This document shows positions 52,752 to 61,714 of a stretch of 64,000 nucleotides of DNA, one piece after another; position 1 is the first letter of the stretch, and each line of letters opens with the position of its first letter. This stretch comes from an uncultured Clostridia bacterium (GTDB lineage: Bacteria > Bacillota > Clostridia > Lachnospirales > Lachnospiraceae): NCBI GenBank assembly GCA_947643415.1, contig CANRWA010000005.1, positions 38,740 to 102,739 of the forward strand, written 5' to 3'. The notes beneath the pieces are model-generated. The model was not told where the DNA came from and ran no database searches. It saw nothing but the letters and a program-made list of their open reading frames with translations. The translations under genes and the position numbers were made by a program.

Positions 52752-53465
52752 ATGTATACAATTCAGGACCGTGTTTCTTACAGCCGGATCGACAAAGATG
52801 GGCTGCTGGGAATATCCAATGTCGTAGACTCCATGCAGGACTGCTGCATGTTCCATTCGGAGGATGTGGGACACTCTGCCCTGGAACTTCTGAAAAAAGA
52901 CCGCGCCTGGCTGGTCAGCTCCTGGCATGTGGTATTTAACCGCCGTCCAGCCCTGGGAGAGAACATTACGGTTCACACATGGCCCTATCAGTTTAAGGGG
53001 ATCTTTGGCTGCCGTAACTTCCTAATGGAGACGCCCAAGAAAGAAGTTCTCGCCTATGCTGACTCCCGGTGGTTTTATTTTAATTCCGCATCCGGACGCC
53101 CGGCAAGGATCGATAAAGAAGAACTGGAAGTTTATCCAGCCGAACCTCCCTATGAAATGGAATATGCTGCCAGAAAAGTACGCTGTCCGGAAGGTATGGA
53201 ATTAAAGCAGGTCATTGACGTGTGTGAAAATTATCTGGATACAAATAACCATGTCAATAATGGACAATATGTCCGTCTTGCAGTAAACGCCCTTCCCACT
53301 AGCTATGAAGTAAGGGAACTCCGCACAGAATTCCGTCTTGCCGCAAAGATGGGGGACACACTGTATCTCCGGACTGCTGCCACAGAAGATCACTTCTACG
53401 CCACACTGACCGATGAGGCCGGAGAGCCATATTTCCTGAGTGAATTTCAAGAAAAGCCCGTCTGA
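52752..53465 (+). CDS. Acyl-ACP thioesterase (FatA/FatB family)
   Basis: 237 residues with two hot-dog folds. The second carries the catalytic region YLDTNNHVNNGQYV (D163, N165, H167). It releases fatty acids from acyl carrier protein. ATG 52752 follows GAGGTGAT; the GTG nine bases earlier overlaps that site. Stands alone on the plus strand; its last codons form part of a bidirectional terminator. Confidence 0.9.
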   Translation: MYTIQDRVSYSRIDKDGLLGISNVVDSMQDCCMFHSEDVGHSALELLKKDRAWLVSSWHVVFNRRPALGENITVHTWPYQFKGIFGCRNFLMETPKKEVLAYADSRWFYFNSASGRPARIDKEELEVYPAEPPYEMEYAARKVRCPEGMELKQVIDVCENYLDTNNHVNNGQYVRLAVNALPTSYEVRELRTEFRLAAKMGDTLYLRTAATEDHFYATLTDEAGEPYFLSEFQEKPV

Positions 53466-53480
53466 AAGCGACGGACTTTT
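53452..53480. terminator. Bidirectional terminator inside the thioesterase 3' end
   Basis: AAAAGCCCGTC (53452-53462) pairs with GACGGACTTTT (53470-53480), one mismatch. It spans the thioesterase stop codon and serves both convergent genes. Confidence 0.8.
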
Positions 53481-53487
53481 CTACCTC

Positions 53488-54222
53488 TCAATCATCTATT
53501 TCTTTTTCAAATTTAATGATCTTTCCTGTCTTGGCATTTACCTCAACCTCATACTCATATATGCCTTCGACCATATCAATCTCATATACTGCCACTCCAT
53601 CATCCTTATCAAACTCCACCTTGACGACGGTCGCATTGGGCGCCTTAGACAATGCGATGCTCTTTGCCTTCTCTGCGCCGATATAACCTGTCTTGGAGGC
53701 AGAAGACTTCCTGACCGTGATCTCCCACTCATAATCTAACAGCTTACCAGTCTTACTGTTGTACGCCAGTTCATATTTTTTGCTGCCCTTCGTGAGTTTT
53801 ATCTTATACTGTGATAAACCATCGTCCTGCTTTAACTTTATGCTGCGGACGGCTGCCCCTCTCACCTGTTTCTTTGCCTTTTTGGTGATGGCAGAACGGG
53901 ACAGGTCTTTCTTGTTCTGGCCTGTCACTGCCGGATTCATTGTCTCCCAGCCATATTCCAAGAGCTTTCCGTCTGATGCACGGTACTTCAGTTTATATTC
54001 CTTATTTTTCTTTAATAACTCCACTTCATATACCAGTACACCATTTTCCATATCGGTATCCAGTTCTGTGACTGTCGCAGAAGGAACTTTCTTTAATGCC
54101 ATCTTCTTTGCGGCAGAAAAACTTCCTATCTTCTTTGCCTCCGCTGTGACCGCCCCCTGCGTCACAGTGATGACAGACAAAAGCAATGCAGCTACAATAA
54201 TTCTCTTCATCATTTTCTTCAT
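53488..54222 (-). CDS. Exported triple-PepSY protein
   Basis: 244 residues from ATG 54222. Signal peptide (MKRIIVAALLLSVITVTQG), then three PepSY repeats: about 30-95 (AAKKMALKKVPSATVTELD... YRASDGKLLEY), about 105-170 (SAITKKAKKQVRGAAVRSI... YNSKTGKLLDY) and about 180-244 (GAEKAKSIALSKAPNATVV... VNAKTGKIIKF). PepSY domains often regulate extracellular enzymes or sensors. It lies beside a sensor kinase-regulator pair, 104 bases downstream of the kinase. A longer ORF begins inside a palindromic repeat and is not used. Confidence 0.85.
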   Translation of the reverse strand: MKKMMKRIIVAALLLSVITVTQGAVTAEAKKIGSFSAAKKMALKKVPSATVTELDTDMENGVLVYEVELLKKNKEYKLKYRASDGKLLEYGWETMNPAVTGQNKKDLSRSAITKKAKKQVRGAAVRSIKLKQDDGLSQYKIKLTKGSKKYELAYNSKTGKLLDYEWEITVRKSSASKTGYIGAEKAKSIALSKAPNATVVKVEFDKDDGVAVYEIDMVEGIYEYEVEVNAKTGKIIKFEKEIDD

Positions 54223-54248
54223 AGTGATTCCCTCGCTTTCTTTATCGT

Positions 54249-54284
54249 AGCCCAACGGCGGGTTCAAATTGGCACCGTTGAGCT
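54249..54284. repeat. Palindromic repeat family 1, full copy (opposite orientation)
   Basis: AGCCCAACGGCG (54249-54260), loop GGTTCAAATTGG, CACCGTTGAGCT (54273-54284): same element as at 30645-30680, inverted, with two arm changes. It fills the space between the sensor kinase and the PepSY gene and could be a partial terminator. Confidence 0.8.
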
Positions 54285-54325
54285 AATCCCATAATAGCAT
54301 GAAAAGATTAAAATAAGATTAAGAA

Positions 54326-55714
54326 CTAATTTTTTTTAAAAATCACGAGAAATTCACTTCCCCGTCCCTTTTCACTCTCTACCAATATCTCTGCATGATG
54401 AAGCCTTGCGATCTCAGCAACCATAGATAATCCCAGTCCCATGGAATGCTTCTGTGAACTTCTGGCAGCATCTGCCTGATAGAAACGGTGAAAGATCTGG
54501 TCTGTCTCATGTGCCTCCATCCCTATTCCATCATCCCTGACACGGATGCAGATCCGGTCATCTTCTTTATATAAGCTGACATGGATGCTGCCATTTTCTT
54601 TCCCATACTGATAACCATTGGAGATCAGATTGGTCAGGAGGCGGATCAACATCTCTGTATTTCCTCTTATCACAAGGCCTGGTTCTGCCTCATAAGACAA
54701 GGTAATCCCCTTCTGGCTGTTCAGCATCTGTTCTTCGGATACCATTTCTACCAACTGGGAGAGATCGACCTCTTCCTTTTCTGACAGCATTTCCATCCGT
54801 TCGAGGCGGGAATACTGGAGCATGCCATTCACAAGCCGTTTCATGTATCCCCCCTGCCGCTGTATCAGTTGAAGGTCCTTCTTATATTCTTCTGGTGTCC
54901 TGTCCCTCGCCAGCGTCAGTTCCGTCTGTGCCAGGATCGCAGAAACGGGAGTCCTCAGTTCATGCGATACATCCGAGGTAAAGTGTCTTTGGTTTTCGAA
55001 TGCCCTCTCCAGGCGATCCATCATACGGTTAAATGAATATGCCAGTTGGTGCAGGTCATCCCTGCCTTTCTTCAGTTCAATCCGGCGGGACAGATCCGCC
55101 CCATCATTGATACTCTCTGCCGTAATGGTCATTTCCCGGATGGGCCTTAAAAATGTCCCCGCCAGAATATACCCACCTATAATCGCCGTCAGAACGAGGA
55201 CAGGCACAATAAGAAGTGTCAGCTCCACCATCCTGCCCAATATCGTCTCTGAGGCATCTTCATTTACAAAACCCTGTAATACCAGGCCCTTAAGGTTTTC
55301 TCCGGTGAGCCTTACATGGTAGACATAATATTTCTCTCCCCCTACCATCTGTATCTGGACTCCTTCGCTGTCCGAAAGAGGGATATCCACAGGCGGCTTT
55401 CCATAAATGATCCTGCCCTTCTGATCCATCAGAACTGTGTATACTCCTCTTCTCTCCTGGACAAAATCATCATCGATTTCAAGGTATCCATCCCCATACA
55501 GAATATAGTGGTCTCCCGGTTCCACATCCTCACTCTCAAAATCATCTGTGTACTCAACTTCTTCTGTGTTGCTGTCCACAGCCGTCTGCAGTGTCTCCTT
55601 CACGTCCGTATATAAGACATAACGGTTGATGACAAAAATCAATGAAAACATAATGGCAAAGATCACGATCATCAATGCCGAAAACCATAATGTAATCTTT
55701 GCCCATATTGTCAC
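54326..55714 (-). CDS. Two-component sensor histidine kinase
   Basis: 462 residues. Two membrane segments (about 8-32 and 160-185) frame an extracellular domain. A HAMP linker (LRPIREMTITAESI) follows, then the dimerisation box FTSDVSHELRTPVSAIL with H251, and the ATP domain with NLISNGYQYGK (N box), DDGIGM (G1) and GLGLSM (G2). The start is GTG 55714 after GGACGGGG. Pairs with the response regulator 15 bases upstream in the operon and perhaps with the PepSY protein outside the cell. Confidence 0.95.
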   Translation of the reverse strand: MTIWAKITLWFSALMIVIFAIMFSLIFVINRYVLYTDVKETLQTAVDSNTEEVEYTDDFESEDVEPGDHYILYGDGYLEIDDDFVQERRGVYTVLMDQKGRIIYGKPPVDIPLSDSEGVQIQMVGGEKYYVYHVRLTGENLKGLVLQGFVNEDASETILGRMVELTLLIVPVLVLTAIIGGYILAGTFLRPIREMTITAESINDGADLSRRIELKKGRDDLHQLAYSFNRMMDRLERAFENQRHFTSDVSHELRTPVSAILAQTELTLARDRTPEEYKKDLQLIQRQGGYMKRLVNGMLQYSRLERMEMLSEKEEVDLSQLVEMVSEEQMLNSQKGITLSYEAEPGLVIRGNTEMLIRLLTNLISNGYQYGKENGSIHVSLYKEDDRICIRVRDDGIGMEAHETDQIFHRFYQADAARSSQKHSMGLGLSMVAEIARLHHAEILVESEKGRGSEFLVIFKKN

Positions 55715-55729
55715 ATTACCCCGTCCTTT

Positions 55730-56404
55730 CTATGTGAAATCCCTTATCACATACCCTTGTCCCCGGACAGTCTGGATCAGTTTTTTCTCAAATCCTTCAT
55801 CTATCTTTTTGCGGAGATAGCGTATATATACATCAATCACATTGGTACCACCCTCATAATCATAATTGTACAGATTGTTCTCAATCTGCTCCCGGCTCAC
55901 CACTTTATCCTTATTCCGCATAAGGTATTCAAGCAGTGAAAATTCCTTTGCAGAAAGACGGATCTCCTTTCCGCCGCGCATCACCTTATGTGCTGATACG
56001 TCCATGGACAGGTCTGCAACCTCATAGACATTCATCGCCACGGCTGCCGACTTCCTTGTCATGGCACGGATCCGTGCCATCAGCTCCTCAAAAGAAAACG
56101 GTTTGATCACATAATCATTCGCTCCCAGATCCAGCCCCTGCACCCTGTCCTCCACAGAATCCCTGGCTGTCAGGAACAGTACGGGAGCCATCCCGCCTCC
56201 GGCGCGGTATTTCCGCAGTACTTCAAATCCATCCATCACTGGCATCATGACATCCAGAATAACAGCATCATACTCCAGTTGCTGCATATAATAAAAGGCA
56301 TCCCCCCCATTATAGCAGGCATCTACAGAATAGCCGTCATCCGTCAGTTTTTCCTTTATGATATTGCAGAGATCTTCTTCGTCCTCTGCCACCAGAACGC
56401 GCAT
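55730..56404 (-). CDS. OmpR-family response regulator
   Basis: 224 residues: receiver domain 1-115 with phospho-acceptor D51 (VILDVMMPVMDG) and K at VIKPF, then an OmpR-type winged helix (about 128-222, KEFSLLEYLMRNKDKVVSREQI, VIDVYIRYLRKKID, TVRGQGYVI). It starts 11 bases after the amino acid ABC ATPase stop on the same strand, so some cotranscription with that transporter is possible. Confidence 0.95.
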   Translation of the reverse strand: MRVLVAEDEEDLCNIIKEKLTDDGYSVDACYNGGDAFYYMQQLEYDAVILDVMMPVMDGFEVLRKYRAGGGMAPVLFLTARDSVEDRVQGLDLGANDYVIKPFSFEELMARIRAMTRKSAAVAMNVYEVADLSMDVSAHKVMRGGKEIRLSAKEFSLLEYLMRNKDKVVSREQIENNLYNYDYEGGTNVIDVYIRYLRKKIDEGFEKKLIQTVRGQGYVIRDFT

Positions 56405-56415
56405 GAACTCACCTC

Positions 56416-57174
56416 TTATACCTGAAATTTCTTCAAGAAACTGCGGGTACGCTCATTTTTCGGATTGTCGATCACTTCCTCCGGCGTCCCCTCTTCTATT
56501 ACCATTCCCTCATCCATAAAAAGTATCCGGTCAGATACTGCTTTTGCAAAATCAATCTCATGTGTCACAATGACCATTGTCATTTTCTCCGCTGCCAGCT
56601 TCTTAAGAACCCGGAGTATCTCGGCGGTGATCTCCGGATCCAGCGCCGAAGTCGGTTCATCAAAATAGAGCATCTTCGGTTTCAGCGCCAGTGCCCTGGC
56701 AATGGCGACACGCTGCTGCTGCCCGCCGGACAGCTCACAAGGATAAGCAGCTTCTTTTTCCTCCAGGCCTACTTTGGCAAGCAGCTCCCGTACCTCCCTG
56801 TACACTTCCTCTTTCTCCCGCCTCTGAATAGTAATGGGGGCATCCGAGACATTTTTCAAAACTGAAAAATGTGGAAAGAGATTGAAGTTCTGAAAGACAA
56901 GGCCAAAGTTGGACTGTGCCTTCTGCAGCTCTTTCCGCGGCGGATACACGGCATGTCCGGAAATATCTTTCACAATTTTATTTTCACCATAAGTGATCTC
57001 ACCGCCCTCTGCCCTCTCCAGAAACGTGGCACAGCGCAGCAGTGTGGATTTTCCTGAACCAGAGGGGCCTAAGATGGATACGACCTCACCTTCATCTACA
57101 TGCAGGCTGATATCTTTCAATACTTCTTTATTATCAAAACTTTTCTTTATATGACGGACCGTCAATACGCTCAT
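56416..57174 (-). CDS. Polar amino acid ABC transporter ATPase
   Basis: 252 residues from ATG 57174 (GAGGAGG upstream). Walker A GPSGSGKST, signature LSGGQQQR, Walker B MLYFDEPTSALDP and the switch His in VTHEID. GlnQ/HisP-like. It pairs with the fused binding protein-permease encoded 19 bases upstream. A longer ORF from 57279 overlaps that gene and has no ribosome site. Confidence 0.95.
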   Translation of the reverse strand: MSVLTVRHIKKSFDNKEVLKDISLHVDEGEVVSILGPSGSGKSTLLRCATFLERAEGGEITYGENKIVKDISGHAVYPPRKELQKAQSNFGLVFQNFNLFPHFSVLKNVSDAPITIQRREKEEVYREVRELLAKVGLEEKEAAYPCELSGGQQQRVAIARALALKPKMLYFDEPTSALDPEITAEILRVLKKLAAEKMTMVIVTHEIDFAKAVSDRILFMDEGMVIEEGTPEEVIDNPKNERTRSFLKKFQV

Positions 57175-57193
57175 TCCATTTCCTCCTCTTTGC

Positions 57194-58810
57194 TTATCTA
57201 TAATAATCCAGACGCTTCTCGATCTTCTCCATGGCAAATGCCACCACAAAGTTAAATATATAGTAGAACACTCCGGCAATGAATAATGGCATCAGTGACC
57301 TCTCCGCCGCTGAGATCTGGCGCGCGATAGTAAACATCTCTGTATAGGCAATGGCAAATGCCAGAGAGGTATCCTTCACCAATGTAATGACCTCATTTGT
57401 TACTGGCGGCAATACCCGTTTCACCATCTGTGGAAACAGAATCCGGAAAAATGTCTGCCTCCGGCTGTACCCCATAACGGCAGCAGCCTCCCTCTGCCCG
57501 ATAGGAATGCTCTGTATGCCAGAGCGGTAGATCTCCGCAAAATATGCTGCATAGTTCAGGGAAAATCCAATGATCACAGCATAGAACCTGTATGAGTAGG
57601 GAGTTGATATGCCAAATACATAATATGGCGCATAAAAGATCACGAACAACTGCAGCATAAGAGGGGTTCCCCGCATAACAGAGATATAGATCCTTGCAAT
57701 CCACTGCAGCACCTTAAACCGTGACATCCTCACCGCCATGATGCCTAGTCCTAAAGGCATGGCAAATAATATTGTCAGGAAAAAGATGGCAAGGGTGGCA
57801 AGCATTCCACTTCCCAGCTTTTTCAGGATCCCGGTAAAAGTAAAGGATGTATTGTTATCTGTCGTCTCTTCTGGTGATGAACCGGTCTCATCTGCCGGCA
57901 CCGGAGTAGAAAGGACACTGGCATCTATGGCAGGCACCGCATCCCCATCTATGTATGTCTTATCTTCCATACTGAGGCTGGCGCTGTCCTCCAGTCCCCA
58001 CTTTTTCACGATGGTATCAAAGGTACCATCATAGAGCATCTCCAGCAGTGTCTTCTGCACCTGGTTCCTTAATTCTTTGTTCCCTGGCTTAAAACCAATT
58101 CCATATTCTTCCGTAGAAAGATGTTCTTCCAGCATCACAAGAGTATCTTCTTTGCCTTTGATCTGATATGCTGCCACACCGATATCCATACCTACGGCAT
58201 CCACCATACCGCTCTCCAGATTCATAATGGCAGCGTTATAATCCCCTACCTGCTGCAGTTCTTTCAGGGACGAAGCCAGTACCTTATTCTCCTTTGTGGC
58301 GTCCTCCCCTGTAAGAGCCGCCAGAGCAGAAGAATCGCTCTGAACCACTAATACTTTATCTTTCAGGTCAGACAATTCGCTGATCCCTGAATCTTTCTTT
58401 ACGATCACAACCTGGGAATTATCCACGTATGGCGTAGACCATGTATAGTCCTTCTCCCTGCCATTCATGGTGAAACCATTCCAGATACAGGAGATGGCAC
58501 CAGAAGCCAGCTCTGAATCTTTGGCATCCCATGAGATTGGCCGCTTCACCAGTTTCCAGCCGTTCCTCCTGCAGACTTCCTCTGCAAGATCCAGGTCAAA
58601 TCCCACATAATTTCCCTCTTCATCCATATATCCATATGGTGGGAATTCGGCATCGAAACCAACAATGAACTCCTGCTCTCCCGCTGCCCTCACCGGCTCT
58701 GTCCCTATCGGCAGCAAAAGTACGGCACACAAAAAGAGAATCCCTGTCATAATCCCAAAAAGCCCTGTGGCAGGGAATCCCATCCTTTGTTTTCTCTTCT
58801 CTACTTTCAT
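57194..58810 (-). CDS. Fused amino acid-binding protein and ABC permease
   Basis: 538 residues. Signal segment (about 10-40). The type 3 solute-binding domain covers about 45-270 (FIVGFDAEFPPYGYMDEEGNYVGFDLDLAEEV). An acidic Ser/Thr linker leads to a HisM-type permease (about 325-535, GMLATLAIFFLTILFAMPLGLG, EAAAVMGYSRRQTFFRILFPQ as the ATPase contact loop). It imports a polar amino acid, perhaps glutamine or a related one. The binding domain is tethered outside by the first transmembrane helix of the permease. ATG 58810 follows GGAGG. The leader has two hairpins and a good promoter. Confidence 0.92.
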   Translation of the reverse strand: MKVEKRKQRMGFPATGLFGIMTGILFLCAVLLLPIGTEPVRAAGEQEFIVGFDAEFPPYGYMDEEGNYVGFDLDLAEEVCRRNGWKLVKRPISWDAKDSELASGAISCIWNGFTMNGREKDYTWSTPYVDNSQVVIVKKDSGISELSDLKDKVLVVQSDSSALAALTGEDATKENKVLASSLKELQQVGDYNAAIMNLESGMVDAVGMDIGVAAYQIKGKEDTLVMLEEHLSTEEYGIGFKPGNKELRNQVQKTLLEMLYDGTFDTIVKKWGLEDSASLSMEDKTYIDGDAVPAIDASVLSTPVPADETGSSPEETTDNNTSFTFTGILKKLGSGMLATLAIFFLTILFAMPLGLGIMAVRMSRFKVLQWIARIYISVMRGTPLMLQLFVIFYAPYYVFGISTPYSYRFYAVIIGFSLNYAAYFAEIYRSGIQSIPIGQREAAAVMGYSRRQTFFRILFPQMVKRVLPPVTNEVITLVKDTSLAFAIAYTEMFTIARQISAAERSLMPLFIAGVFYYIFNFVVAFAMEKIEKRLDYYR

Positions 58811-58847
58811 AACTTTCCTCCACTGGCGCACGCCTTTTGCGCATAAA

Positions 58848-58896
58848 GAAGTTTGGGCGTGTGCGCACAAACTTCCTGGGTGAAAAGATTTTCACC
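58848..58896 (-). promoter_or_regulatory. Leader hairpins of the amino acid transporter operon
   Basis: Stem 1: GGTGAAAA/TTTTCACC (58879-58896). Stem 2: GAAGTTTG/CAAACTTC (58848-58875). On the minus strand the loop of stem 2 (GCGCACACGCC) can instead pair with GGCGTGCGC (about 58827-58835), so two exclusive folds are possible before the start codon. No T-box or known riboswitch core was recognised. Confidence 0.45.
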
Positions 58897-58938
58897 TTTT
58901 CCTCCAACTTTGTTCTTCACATTTTTATCACAGCTATC

Positions 58939-58967
58939 ATTATCTATCACAACTATGCAAAAGTCAA
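58939..58967 (-). promoter_or_regulatory. Promoter of the amino acid transporter operon
   Basis: Minus-strand -35 TTGACT (58962-58967), 17-base spacer, -10 GATAAT (58939-58944), giving a leader of about 120 bases. The rest of the gene-free stretch up to 59152 holds only an inverted repeat TTGCAAAG/CTTTGCAA (59012-59039) past the GH31 stop. Confidence 0.65.
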
Positions 58968-59152
58968 TATTTTTCTAAGCGAAACCGGTAAACGCCGGCA
59001 GACAGCGAGTTTTGCAAAGGCAGCGTAATGTCTTTGCAACGGAAGAAAACAAACCATTTTTCGGTGTGTGCGATATGCCGGACAACAGACCGTACAATGC
59101 CGCTGCCCTGCCCCTCATGCTTGAATGGCTGGCTGGAGAGTGAAAAAAAGCA

Positions 59153-60958
59153 TTACCAGCTCCCTATCAGCTCCTCTTCTGTCTCGTCTATCTCCTCTAC
59201 GCACTGTGCCGCCGGAACTAATGGGATCTGCTTTCCCTCACGTATGAACAGCGGCACCTCATGAAGCGCCACCTCCACATAATGATGCCCTTTTTCCAAA
59301 ATCTGTTCCGAATGCTGTCCATCTTTCCAAAATTTCACAAACATCATTCTCTCTGGCAGGTATACATATCTCCCTCCTGCATTCTGCAGATATACCGGGG
59401 CGATCATAATCTCATCCCCCAGCATGAGCTGATCCTCCACTTCCTTAGCGAAGCCATCCTCCGGATAGGCAAAAGCAAGAGGCTTAAAATACATATCATC
59501 CTCTAACGCCGCTTTTACATACACGCGGTAGAGATAGGGGAGAAGGCGGTAGCGCGTCTCAATGATTCCCCTGAAATCTTCCGTATCTCCAAACTGATAT
59601 GCCTCCTGCTGCCTGGTACCCAGAGCTGCGTGGTTCCGCATCAACGGGGTAAACACCCCAAGGGCGAGCCAGCGCAGGAGCAGGTCCCTTGTCGTGTCTC
59701 CGCCAAAGCCGCCCAGGTCTGCGCCCACATACAAGAAACCGCACATATTCAGGGAAGGCAGCATCTTCAGATTCAGGAGCAGATGAGACCACCAGGAATG
59801 ATTGTCCCCTGTCCAGATTCCTCCATAACGGTGCATTCCCACATAAGAAGACCGGGAAAACATAAGAAATCTCTTCCCTGGCTCGATCCTCTCAAAGGCC
59901 TCCCCTGCCGCCCTCGTCATATTGTACCCATAGAGGTTGTGCACCCTGTCATGGCGTATCTTCTTCCCATCTACACAATGATAAAAATTTTTATACTCTT
60001 CTTTTGGATCGCAGTGAAACATTGTTGGCTCATTCATATCATTCCAGAACCCCTCGATGCCCTGACGGATCAGATAACGGTAATGATCTCCAAACCATTT
60101 CCGCGCCTCTTTATTCAATACATCAGGAAAATGGGTATCTCCCGGCCACACCTCTGCCACATACTCACTGTCCTTCTCATCTTTACAGAAATATCCCCTC
60201 TCCACCCCCTCCTCATATACAGAATATCCCTCCTCGATCTTCACCCCTGCATCAATAATCGGGATCAGGCGGATGCCTCTGTCCTTCATCTCTTTTACAA
60301 AGGAAGGGAAATCCGGGAAATTATCTTTATTTACTGTAAAATCCTTGTAGTCCTGCATATAATCAATGTCCATATAGATCATATCCAGTGGAATCCTGTT
60401 CTTCCGGTATCCGTCGGCAACAGTACGGAAGTCCGTCTCTGTCCTGTATCCCCACCGGCTCTGCCCGAATCCAAAGGCAAATTTCGGCGGTATATAGCTT
60501 CTGCCAATGATGCGGCGGAACTGTCTCACCACATCATAAGCACTCTCTCCCTCTATGACATAGAGATACAGGTCCGCCCGCTCACAGCTTATGGTAAGCA
60601 CATCCTGGTCACTATACCCCACATCAAATGTCACCTTGGACGGATAATCAATAAAAAGGCCAAAGGGATTACTTCCTGATACCACGATGAAGTTGTGGGC
60701 GCCATAAAAGGACCGTTTGTCCTCTGTATGATAGGGATCATCGGTGCAATAACTGACATAACAGTATCCCCGCTTGTTGATCCCCCGGTTCGCCTCCCCC
60801 AGGCCATACACAATATCATTTTCCTCCATATGGCAGGTTATGGTAAACCCTTTTTCTAAAGAGACCTCACCATGGGAGGGCAGCCCCTTCTCCTCTTGAA
60901 TCTTCTCCACCACAGCCTCCGTCTCAAACGGTTCTCCAAAAATGTATTTTCTTATCAT
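59153..60958 (-). CDS. GH31 alpha-glucosidase / alpha-xylosidase
   Basis: 601 residues, cytoplasmic, somewhat shorter than many GH31 enzymes. N-terminal beta domain (MEENDIVYGLGEANRGINKRG), then the TIM barrel with IPLDMIYMDIDYMQDYKDFT, the nucleophile box GFWNDMNEPT and the acid/base region YGGIWTGDNHSWW. It would release glucose or xylose from alpha-linked oligosaccharides. GGAGAGGAGG precedes the ATG. It follows the PII-like gene by 16 bases. The exact substrate is unknown. Confidence 0.9.
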   Translation of the reverse strand: MIRKYIFGEPFETEAVVEKIQEEKGLPSHGEVSLEKGFTITCHMEENDIVYGLGEANRGINKRGYCYVSYCTDDPYHTEDKRSFYGAHNFIVVSGSNPFGLFIDYPSKVTFDVGYSDQDVLTISCERADLYLYVIEGESAYDVVRQFRRIIGRSYIPPKFAFGFGQSRWGYRTETDFRTVADGYRKNRIPLDMIYMDIDYMQDYKDFTVNKDNFPDFPSFVKEMKDRGIRLIPIIDAGVKIEEGYSVYEEGVERGYFCKDEKDSEYVAEVWPGDTHFPDVLNKEARKWFGDHYRYLIRQGIEGFWNDMNEPTMFHCDPKEEYKNFYHCVDGKKIRHDRVHNLYGYNMTRAAGEAFERIEPGKRFLMFSRSSYVGMHRYGGIWTGDNHSWWSHLLLNLKMLPSLNMCGFLYVGADLGGFGGDTTRDLLLRWLALGVFTPLMRNHAALGTRQQEAYQFGDTEDFRGIIETRYRLLPYLYRVYVKAALEDDMYFKPLAFAYPEDGFAKEVEDQLMLGDEIMIAPVYLQNAGGRYVYLPERMMFVKFWKDGQHSEQILEKGHHYVEVALHEVPLFIREGKQIPLVPAAQCVEEIDETEEELIGSW

Positions 60959-60974
60959 AGCAGCCTCCTCTCCT

Positions 60975-61664
60975 TTACCCCTCTTCTTCCTCTTCCAGCA
61001 GCCGCAGTCCTGCAGTACTGGTCACAGGAAGTGAGAAAATGATTCCCCCTGCCGGACTGCCTGTTCCCGCCTGCTCCATAATCGCCCTCATAATCTCATT
61101 TTTCTGTTTCGTACGCACGACGATAAAGATCATCTCCTTTTCCTCTGCCAGAGAGATGCCGAAAAACTTTCTGGCATGTTCTGCCCCGGTTCCCTTGGCA
61201 TGGATCACCGTACCGCCAGGAGCATGTGCACTCCGGGCCGCATCCATGATGGTCTCTATATGCCCTGCATTGGCAATCGTGATCAATAATTCAAAATCTG
61301 TCTCCTTCAATGAACTCTCCTCCTCAATCATAACCTCCTGGCCAACCATGAGATAATTCAATGCCTTCTTCCCGCCAATACTGCTGACAGGTATGAGAAA
61401 GGCGATCCCCCTCCCTGGTATGTCAATATTCATCCTATTATAGAGTTCCTTTCTCAGTCTCCTCCATGTATCCCATGTAACAAAGGCAAAATAGACCGCT
61501 TTCTCTGTTGCCTCCATCCCAAGATAGTCCAGGATTGCGCTGTTTGCCGTGCCGGCTCCCAATGCCGTCAGCGTGATATGAATATCATTCTGCCTGAAAA
61601 ATGCAATGAATCGGTCACGCATTCCCCGGTTCGTGATAATTCCCATCATATATATTTCATTCAT
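60975..61664 (-). CDS. Tandem PII-like regulatory protein
   Basis: 229 residues made of two PII-like ferredoxin-fold domains: 1-110 (ITNRGMRDRFIAFFRQNDIHITLTALG, GRGIAFLIPVSSIGG) and 122-222 (DFELLITIANAGHIETIMDAARSAHAPGGTVIHAKG, IMRAIMEQAGTGSPAGGIIFSLPV). The usual T-loop Tyr of GlnB is not apparent. Its place 50 bases after a DUF1538 membrane gene suggests it regulates that transporter, as PII-like proteins do for other channels; the ligand is unknown. AAAGGAGG precedes the ATG. Confidence 0.8.
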   Translation of the reverse strand: MNEIYMMGIITNRGMRDRFIAFFRQNDIHITLTALGAGTANSAILDYLGMEATEKAVYFAFVTWDTWRRLRKELYNRMNIDIPGRGIAFLIPVSSIGGKKALNYLMVGQEVMIEEESSLKETDFELLITIANAGHIETIMDAARSAHAPGGTVIHAKGTGAEHARKFFGISLAEEKEMIFIVVRTKQKNEIMRAIMEQAGTGSPAGGIIFSLPVTSTAGLRLLEEEEEG

Positions 61665-61714
61665 CTGAACCTCCTTTCCTGTAACCTCATCGGATTCCGG
61701 CTGAACCCATTCTG

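Noticed and set aside
59028..59264. Plus-strand frame with CAICRTT and CPSCLNGW Cys pairs that might be a small zinc protein
   Set aside because: Overlaps the 3' end of GH31 antisense, has no ribosome site, and the zinc-like part stops at a low-complexity Ser stretch.
59630..60679. 349-codon plus-strand open frame opposite the GH31 gene
   Set aside because: Antisense to clear GH31 catalytic motifs; translation rich in His, Ile and Pro with no recognisable domain.
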